This document shows positions 15,187 through 23,277 of a DNA stretch of 64,000 nucleotides, in pieces. Origin of the DNA: Zhengella sp020637775 (GTDB lineage Bacteria; Pseudomonadota; Alphaproteobacteria; Rhizobiales; Rhizobiaceae); the NCBI RefSeq assembly GCF_041397485.1, contig NZ_JAWKWO010000002.1:124001-188000 (forward strand), in the 5' to 3' direction. Numbering within the stretch: position 1 is the stretch's first letter; every line of letters starts with the position of its first letter. The notes beneath the pieces were generated by a model, which was not told where the DNA came from, searched no databases, and worked only from the letters and a program-made list of their open reading frames with translations. The position numbers and the translations under genes are program-made.

Positions 15187-16254
15187 TCAGCCTGTCAGCA
15201 GGCCGACGATCTTGCGGACATCCTTCATCGTCGCTTCGGCGAGGACAGCTGCGCGTTCGCCGCCATCGCGCAGCACCTGGTCGATATGGCCGCGATCGGC
15301 CATGAGGCGACGCATTTCGCCGGCGATCGGGTCCAGCTTGGCGACAGCCAGGTCCGCCAGCGCCGGCTTGAAATCCGAGAACTGCCGGCCACCGAATTCG
15401 CGCAGCACGTCTTCGCGGCTCATGTCGTTGAGCGCCGCGTATATGCCCACGAGATTGGCGGCTTCCGGCCGTCCTTCAAGGCCCGCCACCTCGGAGGGCA
15501 GGGCGTCCGGATCGGTCTTGGCCTTGCGGATCTTGCGCGCGATCGCTTCCGCCTCGTCCGTCAGATTGATTCGCGACAGGTCGGACGGGTCGGATTTCGA
15601 CATCTTCTTGGTGCCGTCGCGCAGGCTCATCACCCGCGTCGCGGGCCCCTCGATCAGCGGTTCGGTCACCGGGAAATAGCCATTGACCGTCTCCTCGCCC
15701 ACCTGCATTTCGACGCCGAGCTTCAGGTCCGCGATCCGGCCGGAATAATCGTTGTTGAATTTCTGGGCGATGTCGCGGGTCAGTTCCAGATGCTGCTTCT
15801 GGTCGTCGCCCACAGGCACATGGGTCGCGCGGTAGACGAGGATGTCGGCCGCCATCAGGTTGGGATAGGCGAACAGGCCGACGGAAGCGTTTTCGCGGTC
15901 CTTTCCGGCCTTTTCCTTGAACTGGGTCATGCGGCTGAGCCAGCCCATGCGCGCCACGCAATTGAACACCCAGGCCAGTTCGGCATGCTGCACCACGCGC
16001 GACTGGTTGAAGACGATGTGTTTCGAAGGGTCGATGCCGGCAGCCAGATAGGCGGCCGCCACCGAACGCGTGGCTGCCATCAGTTCGGCCGGTTCCTGCC
16101 ATACCGTGATGGCGTGCATGTCGACGACGCAATAGATGCAGTCGTGGCTGTCCTGCAGCGCCACGAACTTGCGGATTGCGCCGAGATAATTGCCCAGCGT
16201 CAGGTTGCCGGTCGGCTGGACGCCTGAAAAGACGAGGGGTTTGAAGCTGCTCAT
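15187..16254 (-). CDS. trpS: Tryptophanyl-tRNA synthetase
   Basis: 355 residues, the normal length for this class I synthetase. The HIGH-type signature is PTGNLTLGNYLGA near residue 14, and the KMSKS loop KKMSKSDPSDL is near residue 220. The protein charges tRNA-Trp with tryptophan in the cytoplasm. The ATG at 16254 has an AGGAG site about 10 bp upstream. It lies between murJ and uspA on the same strand, the usual order in this bacterial group. Confidence 0.97.
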   Translation of the reverse strand: MSSFKPLVFSGVQPTGNLTLGNYLGAIRKFVALQDSHDCIYCVVDMHAITVWQEPAELMAATRSVAAAYLAAGIDPSKHIVFNQSRVVQHAELAWVFNCVARMGWLSRMTQFKEKAGKDRENASVGLFAYPNLMAADILVYRATHVPVGDDQKQHLELTRDIAQKFNNDYSGRIADLKLGVEMQVGEETVNGYFPVTEPLIEGPATRVMSLRDGTKKMSKSDPSDLSRINLTDEAEAIARKIRKAKTDPDALPSEVAGLEGRPEAANLVGIYAALNDMSREDVLREFGGRQFSDFKPALADLAVAKLDPIAGEMRRLMADRGHIDQVLRDGGERAAVLAEATMKDVRKIVGLLTG

Positions 16255-16412
16255 CGGTGAAAATCTCCTGTGAAGCTGGTGGAGGGCTCCGGCGGAGACA
16301 GCGCACGCGCGCCCCGCAGGTGGTCGGCACGGCTTATGGCCCTGCCGGTGCGCGGGATCAAGATCCCCGGCGGCACGTTTTGCGAACACGGGCAGCCTGT
16401 TGCCCGATTGCG

Positions 16413-17996
16413 TCAGGCCTGCGGTTTCGCCGGCGGCTTGCGCCGGCGCCGCACCGCGCGCATCAGGTCCTGCCGGTCCAGCCCTCCTGTCAGGATGACC
16501 AGCCCGAAATAGACGATCATGGCCATCAACACCGTGCCGGCCGTGGCTGCCAGTCGCGCGGCCAGCGCCGGGCTGGCGAACCACTGCGGCAAGGCCCATT
16601 GCATGGCGGCCACCACCGCGCCCATGGCGGCAGCCGAAAGCACGATCATGGCAACGCGCCTGAGCGTGACGGGCGAGGGCCGGAAATCGTTCCGCCGCCA
16701 GAGAGTGAAGGCCAGCAGGACGAAATTCACCCATGCGGAAATCGCCGTCGCCAGCGCGATCGCCACATGCCCGAGCGCGGCGAAGAAGGCCAGCGAGAAG
16801 GCAATGTTGACGGCCACCGCGACCACGGAGAACCAGAGCGGCGTCTTCATGTCCTCGCGCGCGAAATAGGCCGGCTGGAAGACCTTGATGAGAACGTAGG
16901 CAGGCAGCCCGGCGGCGAAGGCGGCCAGCGCCTGCGCCGTCAGGCGCGTCGTCTCCGCGGTAAATGCACCGCGTTCGTAGAGCAGGTTGACCAGCGGCTC
17001 CGGCATGACCATGAAGCCGACGGCGGCCGGCAATGTCAGCCCGAGGGCAAATTCGAGGCTGCGGTTCTGCAGGTGCTGGGCGTCGCGGTCGTCACCGGCG
17101 GCCAGTGCCCTGGCCAGTTCCGGCAGCAGCACCACGCCGATGGCGATGCCGATGACGCCGAGCGGCAGCTGGTTGATCCGGTCGGCATAGTTGAGCAGCG
17201 CGATGGCGCCGTCCTGCGCCGAGGCAATGATGCGCCCGACCATGATGTTGATCTGCACCACGCCGCCGGTCAGGATCGCCGGCCCCATCAGCACCAGCAG
17301 CCGCCTGACCTGCGGTGTCAGGGCAGGGCGGACAATGCCGAGGCGCAGGCCCTCGCGGGCCACGCCCATGGCCAGCAGGGCAAGCTGCGCGAAACCGGAG
17401 GCGAACGCGCCCCACGCCATCCAGTAACCGGTCCGGGCAGGGTCCGCACCCAGCCACAGGGCTACGGCAACGATGGACACCAGGATGACATTGAGCAGCA
17501 CCGGCACGATCGCGGCAAGGAAATAGCGGCGCAACGAATTCAGGATGCCCGAGAACATCGCCACCAGCGACATGCAGAACAGGTAGGGAAACATGATCCG
17601 CGTCATGTCCACCGTCATCGCGAACTTGTCGGGCGTGTCGGCGAAAAGCGGCGCGACAACCGTTGCCACGAGGCCGTCCATGAACAGGATGGCAAGGCCG
17701 GAGAAAAGCAGCAGCACCGCCGACAGCACCGCCAGCACCTGCTCGGCGAAGGCGCGCGCGCCATCGAGGCCACCCTTCTCCACTTCCTTGGCGAACAGCG
17801 GCACGAAGGCCGAGTTGAACGCGCCCTCCGCGAACAGGCGGCGGAACAGGTTCGGAAATCCGAACGCGGCATAGAAGGCATCGGCCACCGGCCCGGCGCC
17901 CAGCGCAGCGCCGATCAGCGCCTCGCGAACGAAGCCGAGCACGCGGCTGGCCATGGTCGCGCCGCCCACGCTGGCGAATTTTCCGATCAGGCTCAT
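16413..17996 (-). CDS. murJ: Lipid II flippase MurJ (MviN)
   Basis: 527 residues with about 14 membrane segments and the MurJ N-terminus (SLIGKFASVGGATMASRVLGFVREALIGAALGAG), which includes the conserved arginines of the central cavity. MurJ flips the peptidoglycan precursor lipid II to the periplasmic side of the inner membrane. The start chosen is the ATG at 17996 with a GGGGAAAA site; a longer frame upstream runs into the glnD end. The gap to glnD is only 31 bp, so co-transcription is likely. Confidence 0.96.
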   Translation of the reverse strand: MSLIGKFASVGGATMASRVLGFVREALIGAALGAGPVADAFYAAFGFPNLFRRLFAEGAFNSAFVPLFAKEVEKGGLDGARAFAEQVLAVLSAVLLLFSGLAILFMDGLVATVVAPLFADTPDKFAMTVDMTRIMFPYLFCMSLVAMFSGILNSLRRYFLAAIVPVLLNVILVSIVAVALWLGADPARTGYWMAWGAFASGFAQLALLAMGVAREGLRLGIVRPALTPQVRRLLVLMGPAILTGGVVQINIMVGRIIASAQDGAIALLNYADRINQLPLGVIGIAIGVVLLPELARALAAGDDRDAQHLQNRSLEFALGLTLPAAVGFMVMPEPLVNLLYERGAFTAETTRLTAQALAAFAAGLPAYVLIKVFQPAYFAREDMKTPLWFSVVAVAVNIAFSLAFFAALGHVAIALATAISAWVNFVLLAFTLWRRNDFRPSPVTLRRVAMIVLSAAAMGAVVAAMQWALPQWFASPALAARLAATAGTVLMAMIVYFGLVILTGGLDRQDLMRAVRRRRKPPAKPQA

Positions 17997-18027
17997 CGTG
18001 ATTGTTTTCCCCGCACGGCCGGCCGGT

Positions 18028-20823
18028 TCATGACTGGACCGCCGGACGCGTCTTTCCGGCCGGGCTTTCGTCGGCCAGAACACCGGTCAGCGCCGCCTTG
18101 ATGCGCGCCTGCCGGGTCGGATTCTCGATCTTGTGACCGACGAGGTCGGTGACATAGAATGTGTCAATGACCTTTTCGCCGAACGTGGTGATATGGGCCG
18201 AGGCAATGTCGAGCGACAGATCCGCAATGGCGCCGGTCAGTTCCGACAGCAGGCCGGGGCGGTCGAGACCCTCCACCTCGATCACCGAGAACTTGTGCGA
18301 CAGCGTGTTGCGGATTTCGGCGGCGGGCGCGATCTGGAACGCCTTCGACTTGCGCCGTGGTTTCGCCTTCTTCTCGATCATCTCGGGCAGCCGGGTCTTG
18401 CCGGCAAGCGCCTCCTCGATCAGCCTGCCGATGCGTGCGGCCCGGCGCAACTCGTCCTCGTCCTGGTCGAATTCGCGATTGACCAGAATCGTGTCCAGCG
18501 CCCGCCCGTCCGACGTGGTGAAGATCTGCGCGTCCACGATATTGGCGCCCGCTGCCGCGCAGGCGCCGGCGATGACGGAAAGCAGGCGCGGATGGTCGGG
18601 CGTGAACACGGTGATTTCCGTCACGCCCTCGAAGGCGAGCGTGCGCACTTCGGTCGCCAGCGGCTTGCCCGCTTTCTCGGTCCTGCGGATGAAACGGGCA
18701 TGGCGCACCTGGTCGTCCAGGTCCGTGACGAGGTAGTAAGCCGAATAATGAAGGTCGGCATAGGTGGCGATCTCCTCCGCCGGCCAGTCCTTCAGCGCTT
18801 CCGCCAGCCGTTCGCGGGCATGGGCTGCGCGTTCCTTGCGGGACCCTTCGGAGAAGCCGCCCGTCAGCAGGATCTGTGTCTCGTAGAACAGCGTGCGCAG
18901 GAGCTGGCCCTTCCAGCCGTTCCACACGCCCGGCCCCACGCCGCGAATGTCGCAGACCGTGAGGATGAGAAGCAGCTTCAGCCGTTCCACCGATTGCACG
19001 ATATCGGCGAAATCCTCGATTGTCTTGCGGTCGTTGAGATCACGCGATTGCGCCACCATCGACATGGTCAGGTGTTCCTGCACCAGCCAGGCAACGGTTT
19101 CCGTTTCGGCGGGATCGAGCCCCATATGCGGGCAGAGCCGTCTTGCGATCCGCGCGCCTGCCACGGAATGGTCTTCCGGCCGCCCCTTGGCGATGTCGTG
19201 CAGCAGCAGGGCGGTGTAGAGAATGCGGCGATTGGCCTTGATCTCGGGAATCAGGCGGTGCGTGAGCGGGTGCGTGTCGGCCTCGTTGCCTTTCTCGATG
19301 GACGAGAGAACGCCGATGCAACGCAGCAGATGCTCGTCCACCGTGTAGTGGTGGTACATGTTGAACTGCATCATCGCCACGATCTTGCGGAAATCGGGGA
19401 TCAGCCGGCCCAGCAATCCGGCCTCGTTCATGCGCCGCAGCGTCATCTCAGGGGCGCGGTCCGAGGTCAGCACGTCCATGAACAGCCGGTTTCCTTCCGC
19501 GTCCCGGCGCAGGTCGCGATTGACCAGCTTCAGCGAGCGCGTGACGAGCTGCATGGCGTCGGGATGGTATTCCAGCCCGTGCTTGTCGGCGAACCAGAAC
19601 AGGCGCACCAGATTGACCGGATCCGTCTCGAACACCTGCTCGTTGGCGATATTGATCCGGTCATTGTCGATGATGAAATCCTGCGTGCCGGGGATCTTGC
19701 GCTTGCGTCGCGAGAAGCCCGACAGGAACCGGTTGAAACCCGGCGCCTTCTTCGCCTGCTCCTCTTCCAGTTCCGCGCAGAAGATGCGGGTCAGGTCGCC
19801 CACATCCTTGGCCACGAGGAAATAGTGCTTCATGAAGCGCTCGACGGCCGAAAGGCCCGGCTTCGACTGGTAGGTCAGCCGTTCGGCCACATCGCGCTGC
19901 AATTCGAAATGCAGCCGCTCTTCCGGTTTGCCGGTGACGAAGTGCATATGGCAGCGCACCGCCCAGAGAAAATCCTCGGCGCGGCGGAACATGTTGTATT
20001 CCTTGCGGGTGAAGACGCCTTTTTCAATCAGTTCCTCGGCCGTGCGCACGCGGTAGAAATACTTGCCGATCCAGAACAGCGTGTGCAGGTCGCGCAGGCC
20101 GCCCTTGCCCTCCTTGATGTTGGGTTCGACCTTGTAGCGGCTTTCGCCCTGCTTGGCGTGGCGCTCGTCGCGCTCGGCCAGTTTGGCCTGCACGTATTCA
20201 GGACCTGTTCCCTTGACCACCTCCTCGTCGAAACGGGCCAGCAACTCGTCGAACAGCGCCTCGTCGCCCCACAGGTAGCGGGCTTCCAGCACGGCCGTGC
20301 GGATGGTGATGTCGCCGCGCGAAAGGCGGATGCATTCCTCCACATTGCGCGTGGCGTGGCCAACCTTGAGGCCCATGTCCCACAGCATGTAGAGCATGTA
20401 TTCCACCACCTGCTCGCCCCAGGGCGTCTGCTTGTAGGGCAGCAGGAACAGCAGGTCGATGTCGGAACCCGGCGCCAGCGTGCCGCGTCCGTATCCGCCC
20501 ACGGCAACGACCGACATCCGTTCCGCCTGGCTGGGATTCTTCGACCGGTAGACATGCGTGACGGCGAAATCGTAGAGGACGCGGATGACCTCGTCCATGA
20601 CATGCGACAGCCGCACCGCGCAGGCCGTGCCGCCGCCGTCGGCCAGAAGCATGGTTTCCGCCCTGCTTCGTCCCTCCGCCATGGTCTGCTTCAGCTTCTC
20701 CAGCACCTTCGCCCGAATGGCGAAGTCCGAGCCGTCGCCCTCGGGACCGGTCAGGGCCGTCAGATCCTGCCTGAGCGCATCGGCGTCGATCATCTCGTTG
20801 AGCTTCAGCGGCACGCGGGCCAT
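18028..20823 (-). CDS. glnD: PII uridylyltransferase / uridylyl-removing enzyme GlnD
   Basis: 931 residues with the full GlnD layout: a nucleotidyltransferase domain with GGYGRGTLAPGSDIDLLFL (near residue 108), a central HD domain with LLLHDIAKGRPEDH (near 513), and two C-terminal ACT domains (~730-800 and ~845-915). It adds UMP to PII proteins when glutamine is low and removes it when glutamine is high, setting the nitrogen response. It lies upstream of murJ and downstream of maeB on the same strand. The plus strand opposite this gene and maeB is also free of stops for a long way; that is a shadow of codon bias. Confidence 0.97.
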   Translation of the reverse strand: MARVPLKLNEMIDADALRQDLTALTGPEGDGSDFAIRAKVLEKLKQTMAEGRSRAETMLLADGGGTACAVRLSHVMDEVIRVLYDFAVTHVYRSKNPSQAERMSVVAVGGYGRGTLAPGSDIDLLFLLPYKQTPWGEQVVEYMLYMLWDMGLKVGHATRNVEECIRLSRGDITIRTAVLEARYLWGDEALFDELLARFDEEVVKGTGPEYVQAKLAERDERHAKQGESRYKVEPNIKEGKGGLRDLHTLFWIGKYFYRVRTAEELIEKGVFTRKEYNMFRRAEDFLWAVRCHMHFVTGKPEERLHFELQRDVAERLTYQSKPGLSAVERFMKHYFLVAKDVGDLTRIFCAELEEEQAKKAPGFNRFLSGFSRRKRKIPGTQDFIIDNDRINIANEQVFETDPVNLVRLFWFADKHGLEYHPDAMQLVTRSLKLVNRDLRRDAEGNRLFMDVLTSDRAPEMTLRRMNEAGLLGRLIPDFRKIVAMMQFNMYHHYTVDEHLLRCIGVLSSIEKGNEADTHPLTHRLIPEIKANRRILYTALLLHDIAKGRPEDHSVAGARIARRLCPHMGLDPAETETVAWLVQEHLTMSMVAQSRDLNDRKTIEDFADIVQSVERLKLLLILTVCDIRGVGPGVWNGWKGQLLRTLFYETQILLTGGFSEGSRKERAAHARERLAEALKDWPAEEIATYADLHYSAYYLVTDLDDQVRHARFIRRTEKAGKPLATEVRTLAFEGVTEITVFTPDHPRLLSVIAGACAAAGANIVDAQIFTTSDGRALDTILVNREFDQDEDELRRAARIGRLIEEALAGKTRLPEMIEKKAKPRRKSKAFQIAPAAEIRNTLSHKFSVIEVEGLDRPGLLSELTGAIADLSLDIASAHITTFGEKVIDTFYVTDLVGHKIENPTRQARIKAALTGVLADESPAGKTRPAVQS

Positions 20824-20874
20824 GGGCGGGTCCTTGTCGGGAAGGGGCTGTGTCGTCGTCCGGTTCCTGCGGCC

Positions 20875-23160
20875 TCAGGAACCGGCATTGTAGGCGGCGA
20901 TGACCGCCATGTTCACGATGTCGGAATCCTTGGCGTTCATGGGCACGATCTGCACGGACTTCTCAAGGCCCACAAGCAGCGGGCCGATCACCGTGGAGCC
21001 GCCCAGTTCCTGCAGCATCTTGGTGGCGATGGACGCCGAGTGGAAGGCCGGCATGACCAGCACGTTGGCCGGGCCCGAAAGCCGGATGAAGGGATATTGC
21101 TCCATCAGCGCCTCGTTCAGCGCCACATCGGCAGCCATTTCGCCGTCATATTCGAAATCGACGCGCCGCTTGTCCAGGATCTGAACGGCCTCGCGAACCC
21201 GGTCGGAGCGTTCACCGCGCGGATGCCCGAAGGTGGAATAGGCAAGCATGGCCACCCGCGGCTCGTAGCCCATGCGCCGCGCCGTTTCTGCTGCCTCTTC
21301 GGCAATGTCGGCAAGCTGCTCGGACGTCGGCATGTCATGCACAGCGGTATCGGCGACGAGCACCGTGCGCCCGCGGCAAAGCGCCAGCGAAATGCCGATC
21401 ATGCGGTGTCCGGCCCGCGCGTCGATCACGCGGCACACGTCCTCCAGAACGGTGGAATAGTTGCGCGTCACCCCGGACACCATGGCGTCCGCGTCGCCCA
21501 GCGCCACCATCGAGGCCCCGAAATGGTTGCGGTCGTTGTTGATCATGCGCTGGCAGTCGCGGAACAGGTAGCCCTTGCGCTGCAGCCGCTGATAGAGGAA
21601 TTCCGCATAGGCGGCATTGCGTTTCGAAAGCCGCGCATTGACCAGTTCGATGCCGGGCCGGTCGAGATCGACACCGGCAGCCCTGGCCGTTTCGCGCATC
21701 TGTTCCTCGCGCCCCAGCAGGATCGCGGTGCCGAGGCGCTGGTTCACATAGGCGACGGCCGCGCGCATCACCTGTTCCTCTTCGCCTTCGGCGAAAACCA
21801 CGCGCTTGGGCTGGCGGCGCACCCGCTCGTATATCCGCTGCAGGGTGGAGGCGATCGGGTCGCGCCGCGCCGAAAGCTGCTGTGCATAGGCTTCCAGGTC
21901 CAGGATCGGCGCCCGCGCAACGCCCGTATCCATCGCGGCCTTGGCCACCGCCACCGGCACCGCCGAGATCAGGCGGGGATCGAAGGGCACTGGGATGATG
22001 TATTGCGGGCCGAATTGCGGCCGCGTGCCGCCATAGGCGGCGGCCACGTCGTCGGGCACGTCCTCGCGCGCCAGTTCGGCAAGCGCATGCACGGCGGCGA
22101 TCTTCATTTCCTCGTTGATGGTGGTCGCCCGCACGTCCAGCGCGCCGCGGAAGATATAGGGGAAGCCGAGCACGTTGTTGACCTGGTTGGGATAATCCGA
22201 CCGGCCGGTCGCCATGATCGCGTCGTCGCGCATTTCCGCCACTTCCTCCGGCGTGATTTCCGGATCCGGATTGGCCATGGCGAAAATGACCGGGTTGGCG
22301 GCCATGGACGTCACCATGTCCGTGGTCAGCGCGCCCTTGGCCGACAGGCCGAAGAACACGTCCGCGCCCACCATGGCATCGGCCAGCGTGCGGGCATCGG
22401 TTTCCACCGCATGGGCCGATTTCCACTGGTTCATGCCGTCGGTGCGGCCCTTGTGGATGACGCCCTTGGTGTCGCACAGGATGATGTTCTCGCCCGGCAT
22501 GCCCATCGCCTTGATCAGCTCGATGCAGGCGATGGCCGCCGCGCCGGCGCCATTGCAGACCAGTTTTGCCGTTTTCAGGTCGCGCCCTGTCAGATGCAGC
22601 GCGTTGACCAGGCCCGCGGCCGCGATGATCGCCGTGCCGTGCTGGTCGTCATGGAAGACGGGAATGTCCATGATCTCGCGCAGCCGCTGCTCGATGATGA
22701 AGCAGTCCGGCGCCTTGATGTCTTCCAGGTTGATGCCGCCGAAGGAAGGCCCGAGAAAGCGCACGCAGTTGACGAATTCGTCCACGTCCTGCGTATCCAC
22801 CTCCAGGTCGATGGAATCGACGTCCGCGAAACGCTTGAACAGCACCGCCTTGCCTTCCATGACCGGCTTGGAGGCAAGCGCGCCCAGGTTGCCGAGGCCG
22901 AGAATGGCCGTACCATTGGAAATGACCGCTACCATGTTGCCGCGCGTGGTGTAGTCGAAGGCCCGGCTGGGATTTTCCGCGATCGCCTTCACCGGCACGG
23001 CCACGCCGGGCGAATAGGCCAGGCTCAGGTCGCGCTGCGTCGCCATCGGCTTGGTCGGCGTGATCTCCAGCTTGCCGGGACGCCCCCGGGCATGGAATTC
23101 AAGCGCCTCCTGCGGCGTGACGGTTGTGCCGGCCTGGCGTGGTTTTCTCGACGATGGCAT
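20875..23160 (-). CDS. maeB: NADP-dependent malic enzyme with C-terminal phosphotransacetylase-like domain
   Basis: 761 residues. The N-terminal ~430 residues are malic enzyme (SLAYSPGVAVPV and FHDDQHGTAIIAAAGLVNAL motifs, NAD(P)-binding GAGAAAIACIELI). The C-terminal ~320 residues resemble phosphate acetyltransferase. The enzyme decarboxylates malate to pyruvate, feeding gluconeogenesis or acetyl-CoA. In rhizobial homologues the PTA-like part acts in regulation and oligomerisation rather than catalysis. The ATG at 23160 is chosen; an upstream in-frame ATG would add about 16 unconserved residues. It is divergent from mutS over 117 bp. Confidence 0.95.
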   Translation of the reverse strand: MPSSRKPRQAGTTVTPQEALEFHARGRPGKLEITPTKPMATQRDLSLAYSPGVAVPVKAIAENPSRAFDYTTRGNMVAVISNGTAILGLGNLGALASKPVMEGKAVLFKRFADVDSIDLEVDTQDVDEFVNCVRFLGPSFGGINLEDIKAPDCFIIEQRLREIMDIPVFHDDQHGTAIIAAAGLVNALHLTGRDLKTAKLVCNGAGAAAIACIELIKAMGMPGENIILCDTKGVIHKGRTDGMNQWKSAHAVETDARTLADAMVGADVFFGLSAKGALTTDMVTSMAANPVIFAMANPDPEITPEEVAEMRDDAIMATGRSDYPNQVNNVLGFPYIFRGALDVRATTINEEMKIAAVHALAELAREDVPDDVAAAYGGTRPQFGPQYIIPVPFDPRLISAVPVAVAKAAMDTGVARAPILDLEAYAQQLSARRDPIASTLQRIYERVRRQPKRVVFAEGEEEQVMRAAVAYVNQRLGTAILLGREEQMRETARAAGVDLDRPGIELVNARLSKRNAAYAEFLYQRLQRKGYLFRDCQRMINNDRNHFGASMVALGDADAMVSGVTRNYSTVLEDVCRVIDARAGHRMIGISLALCRGRTVLVADTAVHDMPTSEQLADIAEEAAETARRMGYEPRVAMLAYSTFGHPRGERSDRVREAVQILDKRRVDFEYDGEMAADVALNEALMEQYPFIRLSGPANVLVMPAFHSASIATKMLQELGGSTVIGPLLVGLEKSVQIVPMNAKDSDIVNMAVIAAYNAGS

Positions 23161-23277
23161 GAACGTTCCCGGAAGTTTTTGCTGTGGAGCAGTTTCGATA
23201 AGGCTACACATCGGGCGTGTAAATCGCCAAACGGGAAATTTGGACCCTTCCGGGTCGCAACAGGGGAAGTTTCCGCC

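Noticed and set aside
23161..23175. GAAC-N7-GAAG near the maeB start, resembling the alphaproteobacterial LexA box (GAAC-N7-GAAC)
   Set aside because: One mismatch in a short motif and placed next to a metabolic gene; expected by chance in 64 kb.
23215..23231. TACAC-N7-GTGTA inverted repeat in the maeB-mutS gap
   Set aside because: Arms of only five bases, no known regulator match and no supporting repeat elsewhere.
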